From: Methylocystis sp. Sn-Cys
GTDB lineage: Bacteria > Pseudomonadota > Alphaproteobacteria > Rhizobiales > Beijerinckiaceae
Length of the DNA stretch: 64,000 nucleotides
Assembly: GCF_016745395.1 (NCBI RefSeq)
Contig: NZ_JAERVJ010000001.1
Span: forward strand, 930,001-994,000
Reading direction: 5' to 3'
Position numbers and translations under genes: made by a program. Positions 24,526 through 33,194 of the stretch are shown in pieces. How positions within the stretch are numbered: position 1 is the first letter of the stretch; every line of letters starts with the position of its first letter. The notes below the pieces were generated by a model. It was not told the DNA's origin. It did no database searches and was given only the letters and a program-made list of their open reading frames with translations.

Positions 24526-24999
24526 GTTTCCCTCGTGGGATCGGAAATGCGCGCGCTCCATCCACGCCCGCCGTCTTCCTTGCCCACCGCGTCGAAAAAG
24601 TTTTTCTCCGCCAGAGAAAAAACTTTCACAGATTCAATGCCACATCCTGGGCTTCTACTGAATTAGATATACGGGCTACCTCTAAGGGGCCTCCGCAGCG
24701 CTCGCTAAAGCGAGGCGATGGTTTGCGAATGTCGTATGAATGTTGGAGTGGCGCTGGGAAGCCTTCATCCAATCGGAGGCATCCTCGAGAGTTAGTCCCG
24801 GGCGCCAAGCTGCATCCGCTTGCGCAATATCCATTCTGTCGTCGTCCGCATATCGTTGCCGCATCAGAGCCGAGGGCGATGTATCGGCGCTCGAGAAAGA
24901 AGGATGCGGCCATTGCGACCTTTCGAAAGATCTTGCGACGCTTCTTGTCACGGCGCCGGTCCAGAGAGTGTACGAGAAAAGATCGCTGAGGATGTAAGT
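24526..24999. other. 474-base divergent region upstream of rraA-like and wecG-like genes
   Basis: This gap separates a minus-strand and a plus-strand operon. It holds a strong inverted repeat at 24594-24627 (listed). Beyond that I see no gene that I would support; short open frames on both strands lack ribosome binding sites or family features. Confidence 0.5.
24594..24627. promoter_or_regulatory. Inverted repeat upstream of the RraA-like gene
   Basis: AAAGTTTTTCTC (24597-24608) pairs with GAGAAAAAACTTT (24614-24626) around CGCCA, with one bulged A. It lies about 70 bases upstream of the RraA-like start. It could be an operator or a hairpin in the leader. Confidence 0.5.
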
Positions 25000-25752
25000 G
25001 TGTTTGGGGTTAGGCTCAGCGCTACGAATCTCAGAGAAGCGTCCGCGCTTGTAGAGCGATCGATCCGTGAGCGTCGGAAAGTCTATATTTGCGTCACGGA
25101 CGCAAACGCGCTTCTCGCCGCCCGGCAGGATGCGACGTTGAACGAAATCTATCAGAACGCAGCCCTATCTCTGCCGGATGGAATGCCCATCGTGTGGCTT
25201 TCGAAGCTGCTCGGAAAATCCGGGGTCGAACGGGTGCGTGGAACGGATTTCATGCGGGCAGTCACGGCAATGTCATGCGGGCTCGGTCTGCGTCATTTTT
25301 ACGTTGGCGGGGCTCCGGGAACCGCTGCTGCGCTGAGCGCGAAGCTGATCGCCGCTCATCCTGGGCTCGAAGTGGTCGGCGCACTCTGTCCTCCCTTTCG
25401 GGAGCTTTCGGCCGCCGAGAACCTCGAAACGGTCGAGGAGATCAATGCCGCGAGGCCGGATGTCCTATGGATCGGCCTTGGCGCGCCCAAGCAGGAACGC
25501 TGGATGGCGGCGAATTTCGACCGCATCGACGCGCCCGTCATGGTTGGCGTCGGAGCGGCCTTCGATTTTTTGGCAGGAACCAAACCAGAGGCGCCGAAAT
25601 GGCTGCAGCGAAGCGGCCTGGAATGGCTTTTTCGATTGGCTTGCGAGCCGAGACGGCTCTGGCGGCGTTATGCGATCGTGGTGCCCACCTTCCTATGTTT
25701 GAGCGCGCGAGAATTGTTACTGCGCCGTTTGATGAAGGTGCAGAAGGTCTAA
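25000..25752 (+). CDS. WecG/TagA/CpsF-family glycosyltransferase
   Basis: The start GTG 25000 has GAGGA at 24988-24992 and gives a 250-residue protein, the usual length; the frame extends to 24820 with unrelated basic sequence. Family motifs are FGVRLSATNLREASALVE, VTDANALLAARQD, SLPDGMPIVWLSKLLG, RVRGTDFM, FYVGGAPG, IGLGAPKQERWM and GVGAAFDFLAGTKPEAPKW. WecG/TagA enzymes are inverting GT26 transferases that add the second sugar, often ManNAc or ManNAcA, to polyprenyl-linked GlcNAc on the cytosolic face. The sugar transferase that could make the first intermediate is the next gene. Confidence 0.92.
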   Translation: MFGVRLSATNLREASALVERSIRERRKVYICVTDANALLAARQDATLNEIYQNAALSLPDGMPIVWLSKLLGKSGVERVRGTDFMRAVTAMSCGLGLRHFYVGGAPGTAAALSAKLIAAHPGLEVVGALCPPFRELSAAENLETVEEINAARPDVLWIGLGAPKQERWMAANFDRIDAPVMVGVGAAFDFLAGTKPEAPKWLQRSGLEWLFRLACEPRRLWRRYAIVVPTFLCLSARELLLRRLMKVQKV

Positions 25753-26009
25753 GCTGTGTTAGCCGAGGTGTTCCACTGACTGGCGGATTCAACACACCGC
25801 ACGCTTAAGTGGTTCGCGCGTGGCGCCGCGGAAGAGGAAGGCCCTTCGAGTGTGATCAAACAAGCAAGCAGCGCGTCATACCTGGGGGCACATGCATAAT
25901 AGAAGCAAGATCAATCGGGCGGAGTAACTCCCTAAAGCAATTGAGTAGAATAGGCCAGGGCACATAAAAGTATATTTCTCGGGCGAAACTATCGGCGGAG
26001 AAATATTCA

Positions 26010-27476
26010 ATGCTCTGGCAGCGTTTATCTCCTCATGTCGTTCGCAGCGCATCGTCGTGGTGGGAGGGAGCAGGAAGCACATTCAGCTCGGACAGATCGA
26101 GATGGCGCATCTCATATCCCTTTGTGCTGGCGGGTGTGGCGCTGTCAGAGGCTGCGGCAATTTTCGGCGGGGCTCTTGCGGTCGAGTATATTGGGCAATC
26201 TTTCCTGTCGCTAACGCCCTTTCTTGACCGAACGATTGCGCTGAGCGAGGTCGGTTTTGTTGTTTACGCCTTGCTCTGCCAATCAAAAGGTCTTTATCGC
26301 ATGAGCGCGCTGCTGGACGCGCGGCAGCATCGGAATCACGTCATTCTCTCATGGTTGCTGGCGCTAGCGATGCAGCTTGCGCTCATCTACCCCTTGCGGC
26401 TGGCGGATTCGTTTTATGTCGGGCTTTTGTTCGCTTCAGGGGCAGTCGATCTGGCGTTGTTGCTCGCGATCCGGCGCGCGTTTGCGCGCGCCCTGCGAGC
26501 CTTCACAGCCAAACATTCGGTAGCGGGGCGTCGGGCGGTCGTTATCGGCGACGCCGAGGAGCTAGGGCGTTTGAGCGCCGCACATCTGAATCTGTCTTTC
26601 GGGCTCAGTGAGGTTGCTCGCATAACGCTCGATGACGAGGCCGCTGCAAACGGCCAGCTAACGGAGCGCGGGCAGTCCAAATTGGAGGAAGCCAGGAGAA
26701 TTTCCGCCGAGACGAACGCGGACGAGTTCGTCATTGCGTTTCGTTGGCGCGACGTGGATCTGATCGCAGAGATAGACCTGCGCCTGCGCTGTTCGGCGCT
26801 TCCCGTGCGTCTCATTCCGGACCGATCTTTACGGAGATTGGTGAGCAGCGCGACGTCGATTGAAATGCCACGCATCGCGATGAGCGCGACAGAGCGCGCC
26901 ATCAAGCGCGGATGCGATATCGCACTCGCGTCCTTAGCGCTTCTCTTGCTTTCTCCCGTCATGCTTGCGACGGCGATCGCTATCAAGGCGGGGAGCCCAG
27001 GTCCAGTTATATTCAGGCAAATGCGGAGTGGTTTCAATGAAAGGAAGTTCGTCATCTACAAATTCCGTACGATGAACGTATTGGAAAATGGCGCGTCGAT
27101 CGAGCAAGCGCGGAAGAATGATGCGCGGGTCAATTGCGTCGGCCGCGTGTTGCGCAAGACGAGCATCGACGAGCTGCCCCAATTGTTCAACGTGCTGAAG
27201 GGCGATATGTCGCTTGTCGGACCGCGCCCCCATGCGCTCGCGCATGACGCTCAATATAAGGCGCTCATACAGGACTATGTGTATCGCTTACATGTCCTTC
27301 CGGGCATGACCGGTCTGGCGCAAGTGAATGGCTTTCGTGGCGAGACGGCTATGCTCAGCGACATGAGACGGCGCGTTGATTTCGACGTCCTTTACGTGAA
27401 GAATTGGTCGCTCTGGCTGGATATGTGGATACTGATGCGCACGCCGGTCGCACTTATCCTCGGGCGCGCCTATTGA
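26010..27476 (+). CDS. Polyprenyl-phosphate sugar phosphotransferase (WbaP/ExoY-type initiating enzyme)
   Basis: The 488-residue membrane protein starts at ATG 26010 (GGCGGAGAAA upstream). Four N-terminal helices are visible (FVLAGVALSEAAAIFGGALA, SEVGFVVYALLC, LSWLLALAMQLALIYPL, VGLLFASGAVDLALLLAI). A central Rossmann-like region follows. The C-terminal bacterial sugar transferase domain is intact: KRGCDIALASLALLLLSP, FVIYKFRTMN, KTSIDELPQLFNVLKGDMSL, VGPRPHALAHD and PGMTGLAQVNGFRGET. It transfers a sugar-1-phosphate to undecaprenyl phosphate, starting each repeat unit. Its 3' end overlaps the convergent LuxR-type gene by 7 bases. Confidence 0.92.
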   Translation: MLWQRLSPHVVRSASSWWEGAGSTFSSDRSRWRISYPFVLAGVALSEAAAIFGGALAVEYIGQSFLSLTPFLDRTIALSEVGFVVYALLCQSKGLYRMSALLDARQHRNHVILSWLLALAMQLALIYPLRLADSFYVGLLFASGAVDLALLLAIRRAFARALRAFTAKHSVAGRRAVVIGDAEELGRLSAAHLNLSFGLSEVARITLDDEAAANGQLTERGQSKLEEARRISAETNADEFVIAFRWRDVDLIAEIDLRLRCSALPVRLIPDRSLRRLVSSATSIEMPRIAMSATERAIKRGCDIALASLALLLLSPVMLATAIAIKAGSPGPVIFRQMRSGFNERKFVIYKFRTMNVLENGASIEQARKNDARVNCVGRVLRKTSIDELPQLFNVLKGDMSLVGPRPHALAHDAQYKALIQDYVYRLHVLPGMTGLAQVNGFRGETAMLSDMRRRVDFDVLYVKNWSLWLDMWILMRTPVALILGRAY

Positions 27477-28315
27477 GGCGGCGTGTCGATGAGAGCGACG
27501 GCGGACTCTCGATTGCTTGAGGCGTCGAGCTTTCCTTTGGCGCTCTCGGCGACCAGGAGCTGGTTTTGGCTCAGAGCCCAGACGGCTGCCTGGGTCCGAT
27601 TTTGTAGCCGAATTTTGCGTAAAATTGCTTTCACATGCACTTTGACGGTCGCCTCTGCGATGCCGATTCTACGGGCGATAGATTTGTTGGAATCGCCATC
27701 GACGAGGCAGCGCAGGATGCGTCGCTCTTGGTCCGAGAATTGGGGCGTCGTGTCATTCTTTGCCAGCGCGATATGCTGCGCGCGTTCGCCAGCCACGGCC
27801 GTTGCGTCGATCCTGCATTTCAATTCATTCACCGAGGTCTCGGTTTGCAGTTGGGGCAGGGCGGTAGGAGCGCTCTTGGAGTTGACGAGCAGCGTCGCGA
27901 GAAGTTGTTGCGGCAAGACGGTCTCTCCGAGCATGACGAGTTCTAGCGCCTTGATGAGCGCCTCGCCCCGCATCGAGCTACTGAGGAAGGCCGAGACGCC
28001 CTCTTGGAGCAGTGGCGCCAGGTCGCTGTCCAAGCTTGGCGCAAGCACAGCGACTGGCGCGTCCGCACGAAAGCTTTTGAAGAGCCTGATCTGACTGAGC
28101 GTGTCCCGGAGATCCTGTCCGAGGTCGATGACCAGCAGGTCGGGTTTCTGGTCGCGGATCAACGCTATGGCGTCTGCGTCTATTACTGGGGCGGATAGGA
28201 TGACGTCGAAACGGCTCGTTTGAAGTATTTCGACAAGCCCGTCTCTAAACAAGCCATTGCGCTCAACTATGGCAGTCACGACAGTCTTGTGGTCTGGATA
28301 GCTGCGCCTGTGCAT
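27470..28315 (-). CDS. LuxR/NarL-type regulator with degenerate receiver domain
   Basis: The 281-residue product starts at ATG 28315 with GGAGGGGG before it. The C-terminal LuxR helix-turn-helix is intact (LRCLVDGDSNKSIARRIGIAEATVKVHVKAILRKI, residues ~195-230). The N-terminal ~120 residues look like a receiver, but key residues are changed. The acidic pair is VERN where VDDH is usual, the Lys of GYLLK is Ser (SAFLSSS), and only the IDL Asp remains. Phosphorylation by a kinase is therefore doubtful, and it may be constitutive or ligand-controlled. It is divergent from the Wzc-like gene across a 338-base AT-rich gap and probably controls the polysaccharide genes. Confidence 0.88.
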   Translation of the reverse strand: MHRRSYPDHKTVVTAIVERNGLFRDGLVEILQTSRFDVILSAPVIDADAIALIRDQKPDLLVIDLGQDLRDTLSQIRLFKSFRADAPVAVLAPSLDSDLAPLLQEGVSAFLSSSMRGEALIKALELVMLGETVLPQQLLATLLVNSKSAPTALPQLQTETSVNELKCRIDATAVAGERAQHIALAKNDTTPQFSDQERRILRCLVDGDSNKSIARRIGIAEATVKVHVKAILRKIRLQNRTQAAVWALSQNQLLVAESAKGKLDASSNRESAVALIDTPPQ

Positions 28316-28653
28316 AGGCCCCCTCCGGGAACGAGAACGCGAGCAATAAAGAATAGTGCTCGTCGAGTTATTTTGAGGTCATCCCGACTTCCTACCTCTA
28401 ATTAAAAATAGGTGAAGCATCAACGCATTTTTTGAAAATATGGCGTGTATTGTCCATAATGCGCGGCTGCGTAACAATACGTATGACCAATTGACTAATT
28501 CAAACGTGCGCGAGCCAGTGTGGGCATCTCCGGCAATTATGGGTTATACGTTTTGCATGCGTTGTTTTGACCAAAAACTCACGTAAACTTTCCTGAAGCA
28601 TTGTTTAGGACCCGTCGTTAAAGCGACGGACTTTCATTCAATGGGCAGGGCGC
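28316..28653. promoter_or_regulatory. 338-base AT-rich divergent promoter region
   Basis: This gap between the LuxR-type and Wzc-like genes is much more AT-rich than the surrounding genes. It contains CCGTCG-TTAAAG-CGACGG (28612-28629), an exact 6-bp inverted repeat 24 bases before the Wzc-like start, which could be a regulator site or leader hairpin. No coding sequence is evident. Confidence 0.55.
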
Positions 28654-30852
28654 ATGCTAGTGAAATTCTCGAGACAGAAACCTCTTGGAAGCAACAAGAC
28701 GCGCGGGAAGCGGGTGGCCGAGGGGCCGGAAGACATCGGCGGCTCGGGGGCCAAGCATGGCAAGCAAACGCTTCGGGTTGGCTCCAAAGCGCTTCACGCG
28801 AAAGGCCGCACGCCGGCGATGAATGGTCGGAAGCGCTTTAAGCAGCGTCTTTGGTCGAGTTGCCCGCAAACAGCGGCGACGCCCGCCTCGATCGATCTTT
28901 TTTCATTCGGCGTTTCCGCGCAACGGACGCAAAAGACGTCCGGGTCGGTCGAGCGGGCTTCGCCGATGCAACAGCCCCCGGATCACGCCCCGAACCGGGG
29001 CGCCGTCTCTCGGAAGGCGTCGCTCGGAAAGCGAATTCTTTTTATTGCGGCTGGCGCATTCCTGGGGGGCGGCTTGGTCGGTTTTGGCGGGCTCTTATTT
29101 AGTCCGACCTATTCCGCCAAATCGCAGCTTCTGATCGAAATGCAAAAGGACACCGCTACCGGTGCAGAAACGCCAAATGGCGCCCAGCCGCCAGCGGCGC
29201 CCGTTCAGCCTGCGGCAATCGAGACCGCTATGGCGAAACTTCTTTCTCGCGACTTTCTACGCCGCGCGATGCTCGGATTATGGGAGCCGTCCCCCGATCC
29301 GGTTAGCTCGGCGACGGAGGCCACGGGCGGTTTCGAGGCGTCGCAGACTGGTCAGCTCAGCGTCTCCGAGCTGAAGCGCCGTTTCGAAATCTGGTTAGGC
29401 GCATTGACGAAAAAGCCATCCGGCGGCGGGCCCCGGCCAGAGGATTTCGAGAAGCGCGTGAAAGTTTCTCAAGAGGGTCACTCGGATGTCATTTCGATAA
29501 ACTTTTCGTCTCCAGATCCAATCAAGACGGCTGGTCTTGTCAACCGGATGGCTGATCTCTTCGTCGCCAGCTCTGTGGAAACGAAGCGAAATGCGCTGGA
29601 GCTCGAACTGACCCGGATATCGGCCCAACTGGATGTCATAAGGTCGCAAGCAATACAGACGGACAGCCTGGCTCGAAATCTCCTGCAGAACCAGGCAGAG
29701 GCGATTCACGACGCCAGTGGGCGCAACAAATTCACGGATCAGCGTATCCGCGAAGCCTTGACGCAGGCGTCCGCAGCGCGGCAATTGCAGCCAGCTTTGG
29801 AGCGGCAGGTGAACATTATCCGCGAGCGGATAGCGCACTGCAAACCGGATGCGCGGGTTCTCTCTTACGCCCCGATACCGGACAGGCCCAGCTCGATAAA
29901 TCCTCTTCTGCTCGTGATCCCCGCGATGCTCGCCTTCGGCTACGCAGGAAATTGGCTCGCAGCTTGGCTGGCTCAATTCGATCGTCGGATAAGGACTGAA
30001 CGGGACGTTATGACGTCACTGGGCGTTCCTTGCGCTGCGGTCGTGCCGCATATTCGGCTCCCAAAGAAGGAATGGCCATATCGAAAGCTGCTGATGGAGC
30101 GCTCCACGCCCTTTGCGCAATCTGTTCAATTATTGACCGACGCCCTGCAACCGGAGTTTCGAGTGGCGCCGGGGAACGCATCGAAAACGGTCATGGTGAC
30201 GTCAGGCGGCGCAGACGAAGGCAAGACGACGCTCTGCCTTAGTCTCGCTGTCCTCTCCGCGATCCATGGACGGCGGGCGGTGGTCGTCGATTTCGATATC
30301 TGGCCCCAGGCTTTGCAACGTGATGGCCTGACGACCGGGACGCAGTCTTGTCTCGATCCAGGCGTGTTCGATCGGAGCATATTCGACTCGATCCAACGGA
30401 TTCAGAGCCTAGGCGTCGACTATCTTCCCTTCGGCCGAATTTCCGACGATCTATCGGAATCGAATGCGGCTGTGCGCTTGCTTGCCGTGCTCGCGGCGCT
30501 GCGAGAACGATATGACTGGGTGTTCTTCGACGCGCCTCCGTTGCTCGACGTGGCCGATACGCGTTTGCTGGCGCGTTTCGCTGACGAAGTCCTTTTCCTT
30601 GTGAAATGGGAGAGCACGCGCTTCGAAGACGCCCGCAACGCGATCGAGCTCCTCAAAGATATACGCCGCGAAGAGACGACCGTCGTGCTGACGCAAGTCA
30701 ATCTGAAGAAGCACGCGCAGAGCGGCTATGGGCGCCTCGCCAGTTATCTCATAAGGCACGAGAAATACGCGTCGGCAAAGAGGAAGGAAAAACGTCACCT
30801 CGATTTTGGCGCCGTTGCGACGAAGACCGCTCAGGCGGCGGAGGCAAAATAG
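28654..30852 (+). CDS. Wzc-like polysaccharide co-polymerase with tyrosine-kinase domain
   Basis: The 732-residue product has a basic, probably cytosolic N-terminal extension of ~120 residues. A Wzz-type chain-length part follows, with two membrane helices (ILFIAAGAFLGGGLVGFGGLLF at ~130; INPLLLVIPAMLAFGYAGNWLAAW at ~415-440) and a coiled periplasmic loop. The C-terminal BY-kinase domain has Walker A VTSGGADEGKTTL (Lys524), Walker A' AVVVDFDIWPQA and Walker B YDWVFFDAPPLLDVADT. Walker A and A' deviate slightly from the usual forms. Three tyrosines near the end (GYGRLASYL, EKYAS) are possible autophosphorylation sites. It works with the Wza-like lipoprotein in export. ATG 28654 is assumed; the long extension makes a later start possible. 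Confidence 0.88.
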   Translation: MLVKFSRQKPLGSNKTRGKRVAEGPEDIGGSGAKHGKQTLRVGSKALHAKGRTPAMNGRKRFKQRLWSSCPQTAATPASIDLFSFGVSAQRTQKTSGSVERASPMQQPPDHAPNRGAVSRKASLGKRILFIAAGAFLGGGLVGFGGLLFSPTYSAKSQLLIEMQKDTATGAETPNGAQPPAAPVQPAAIETAMAKLLSRDFLRRAMLGLWEPSPDPVSSATEATGGFEASQTGQLSVSELKRRFEIWLGALTKKPSGGGPRPEDFEKRVKVSQEGHSDVISINFSSPDPIKTAGLVNRMADLFVASSVETKRNALELELTRISAQLDVIRSQAIQTDSLARNLLQNQAEAIHDASGRNKFTDQRIREALTQASAARQLQPALERQVNIIRERIAHCKPDARVLSYAPIPDRPSSINPLLLVIPAMLAFGYAGNWLAAWLAQFDRRIRTERDVMTSLGVPCAAVVPHIRLPKKEWPYRKLLMERSTPFAQSVQLLTDALQPEFRVAPGNASKTVMVTSGGADEGKTTLCLSLAVLSAIHGRRAVVVDFDIWPQALQRDGLTTGTQSCLDPGVFDRSIFDSIQRIQSLGVDYLPFGRISDDLSESNAAVRLLAVLAALRERYDWVFFDAPPLLDVADTRLLARFADEVLFLVKWESTRFEDARNAIELLKDIRREETTVVLTQVNLKKHAQSGYGRLASYLIRHEKYASAKRKEKRHLDFGAVATKTAQAAEAK

Positions 30853-30929
30853 CAATAGGCGGCGCGGGGCAGAAGGTAGTCACTCGTTTGCCTCGACGTG
30901 TATCGAGTTAGTGTTGGAGGAGCGAGCAC

Positions 30930-31883
30930 ATGGGCAGACAGCGCATATGGGTGGCTGGCCACAAAGGCATGGTTGGCTCGGCGGTAACCAGATGTTTGGA
31001 GTCGCGTGGCGACGAAGTGCTGAAAGTCGATCGCTCCGTCGTCGATTTACGGGATCAGCGGTCGGTCGAGTTGTGGCTGAAACAAAACCGCGCGGACGCC
31101 ATTATATTCGCAGCGGCGAAAGTCGGCGGCATATTTGCAAATGACGCATTCCCGGCGGAGTTCATATATGACAATCTCACTATCGAAACGAATATCATTC
31201 ATTCTGCGCACGCCGCTAACGTCGACCGGCTCGTGTTCCTGGGATCCTCCTGCATCTATCCAAAGTTTGCACCGCAGCCGATCAAGGAGGAGGCGCTGCT
31301 TTCCGGGCCCCTGGAGCCGACAAATGAATGGTACGCCGTCGCCAAGATCGCAGGCATCAAGCTCTGTCAGGCGTATCGGCGTCAATATGGGCGGCGTTAT
31401 ATCTCCGTGATGCCGTGCAATTTATATGGCCCAAACGATAGCTTCGACCTGACGACCAGTCATGTGCTGCCCGCGCTCATGCGGAAATTCCACGAAGCGA
31501 AATGTGACGGCCGTCGTGACGTCGTGGTCTGGGGAACGGGTTCGCCGATGCGTGAATTTCTGCATGTAGACGATTTGGCGAAGGGCGTGGTCTTCTGCAT
31601 GGATCATTACGACGGTTACGAGCACATCAACTGCGGCGCAGGATCGGAGATCGCGATTCGCGATCTCGCGGAGCTGATCGCCTGCGCCGTCGGCTTCACC
31701 GGAAACATCGTATTCGACTCCTCGAAACCCGATGGAACGCCGCGCAAGCTGATGGACTCGAGCCGCATAGCCAAGCTCGGGTGGCGGCCGCAGGTGGCGC
31801 TCAAAGACGGGATCGCGAGCACATACAAGTGGTATCTTGAACGCCTCCACCAATCGGATGCGTGCGGGGCTGTTGCTGCTTAG
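30930..31883 (+). CDS. fcl: GDP-L-fucose synthase
   Basis: The 317-residue short-chain dehydrogenase starts at ATG 30930 with TTGGAGGAG upstream. It has the NADP Rossmann loop VAGHKGMVGSAV, FLGSSCIYPKFAPQPIKEEAL with the catalytic Ser, and the YAVAKIAG catalytic Tyr/Lys motif. It also has MPCNLYGPNDSFD, TSHVLPALMRKFHEAK and SPMREFLHVDDLAKG. All are diagnostic for the epimerase-reductase that makes GDP-L-fucose from GDP-4-keto-6-deoxymannose. This predicts fucose in the polysaccharide. The partner GDP-mannose dehydratase (gmd) is not in the window. Confidence 0.95.
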   Translation: MGRQRIWVAGHKGMVGSAVTRCLESRGDEVLKVDRSVVDLRDQRSVELWLKQNRADAIIFAAAKVGGIFANDAFPAEFIYDNLTIETNIIHSAHAANVDRLVFLGSSCIYPKFAPQPIKEEALLSGPLEPTNEWYAVAKIAGIKLCQAYRRQYGRRYISVMPCNLYGPNDSFDLTTSHVLPALMRKFHEAKCDGRRDVVVWGTGSPMREFLHVDDLAKGVVFCMDHYDGYEHINCGAGSEIAIRDLAELIACAVGFTGNIVFDSSKPDGTPRKLMDSSRIAKLGWRPQVALKDGIASTYKWYLERLHQSDACGAVAA

Positions 31884-31944
31884 CGGGCGTGCCCATACGC
31901 CTGGAATGCAGAAGTAAAAGTCAGTTGTGCTGAGGCTTTGGTGC

Positions 31945-33024
31945 ATGAGCGTCAAGACGATCTTGTTTGACATATCGAACCATGGCTTTGGGCATCTGTC
32001 ACAAACCGCTCCTGTTATCGACCGGTTGCAGGAGCGCTTTTCGGGCCTCCGGATCGTCCTGCGAACCAAACACCCGAGGCGCGTGGTCGAAGAGTTCATT
32101 TCCTCCGGCATAGAGATCCTCCAGGCGCTTATGGACGTAACCGTCGACGCTCCGGATGCGATGTCTGTCGATTTGGAGGCAAGTGCGGCCGCCTATATGC
32201 GTTTGTACGCGGCGTGGGAAAACCTTTTGAATGTCGAGTCGCAATTCATGCGGGCGCTCGAGCCGTCACTGGTCGTGTCGAATATCAGTCCACTGAGCCT
32301 CGCGGCGGCGCGTCGCGCGGGCGTGCGCAATATCGCCCTATGTTGCATGAATTGGGCGGATATTTACGAGAATTTCTTTAGTGACCGTCCCGAAGCTTCC
32401 CGCGTCCTTGGAACGCTGCGCGAGGCATATTCCACTGCGGAATTGTTTCTACAGCCGCGCCCGCATATGAGCATGGCGGATATTTCGAGTGGGCGGCCGA
32501 TCGGGCCGATCGCGCGCAAGGGCGTCCGACGCAGGGACGAGCTGCGCAAACGGCTCAATATGGGTAACGGCGAGAGGCTCGTGCTGCTGACCCTTGGAGG
32601 CTTGCCAAACCCCGGTTCGCTCGATCTTCCAAGGGTAGATGGTGTACGTTGGTTGGTGCGTCGCGCGATCGCGCCGCTTCGCGACGACGTATCAGCCTGC
32701 GAAGCGTCGGATCTATCGGCGCTCGACCTGTTGTTTTCTGTTGACGCGGTCATTTGCAAGGACAGCTACTGCACTGTCGTTGAAGCAGCCTGTGCCGCGG
32801 TCGGAGTCGTCATTGCGCCAAGAAAAGATTGGCCGGAGACCGACTGCCTTGTCGATTGGGCGGAGCGTCATTGCAATTTTGCATTGGCGTCAGGAGGCCT
32901 CAAGGATCCACGCGGCTTGGCCGTCGAGTTGGAGAAGGTACTTTGCGGCCCACAAAGGGCCCCGATAGAACCGACTGGCGTCGATGAGGCGGTGGAGGCG
33001 ATCGCGGCGGCCGCGGGCCTTTAG
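31945..33024 (+). CDS. MurG-like glycosyltransferase-fold protein
   Basis: The start is ATG 31945 (MSVKTILFDISNHGFGH); an in-frame ATG or CTG earlier would add only a few residues. The 359-residue product has the N-terminal glycine-rich acceptor loop DISNHGFGHLSQTAPVIDRL, typical of GT28/MurG-like proteins and of the N-terminal part of arabinokinase-like proteins. The C-terminal half (LVLLTLGGLP, AVICKDSYCTVVEAACAAVG, RKDWPETDCL) fits a nucleotide-sugar site. No kinase domain follows. It lies 61 bases after fcl and probably uses a sugar of this locus. A perfect hairpin at 33131-33164 ends the region. Confidence 0.75.
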   Translation: MSVKTILFDISNHGFGHLSQTAPVIDRLQERFSGLRIVLRTKHPRRVVEEFISSGIEILQALMDVTVDAPDAMSVDLEASAAAYMRLYAAWENLLNVESQFMRALEPSLVVSNISPLSLAAARRAGVRNIALCCMNWADIYENFFSDRPEASRVLGTLREAYSTAELFLQPRPHMSMADISSGRPIGPIARKGVRRRDELRKRLNMGNGERLVLLTLGGLPNPGSLDLPRVDGVRWLVRRAIAPLRDDVSACEASDLSALDLLFSVDAVICKDSYCTVVEAACAAVGVVIAPRKDWPETDCLVDWAERHCNFALASGGLKDPRGLAVELEKVLCGPQRAPIEPTGVDEAVEAIAAAAGL

Positions 33025-33130
33025 CGCGTCCGAGGAAAACGGCCAAGCGCGCGCCTTCCCGCCTCGAAAGGGCTAAGTCGATTGGAGGCGTGGGCGCGCC
33101 GGTGAAAGCGAGGTCGGCTTTGCACGCGAG

Positions 33131-33164
33131 CTTCAGGCTCGCCGCCGCCAAAGCGAGCCTGAAG
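33131..33164. terminator. Bidirectional terminator-like hairpin
   Basis: CTTCAGGCTCGC (33131-33142) and GCGAGCCTGAAG (33153-33164) form a perfect 12-bp stem with a 10-base loop between two convergent genes. Confidence 0.75.
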
Positions 33165-33194
33165 GCGCGCGGTCCTAGGCTGCAGACCAAGACA

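Noticed and set aside
24682-24951. Minus-strand frame ending in a peptide vaguely like a recombinase tail (HSNIHTTFANHRLA)
   Set aside because: The resemblance is too weak and the start lacks a ribosome binding site; possibly a remnant but not supportable.
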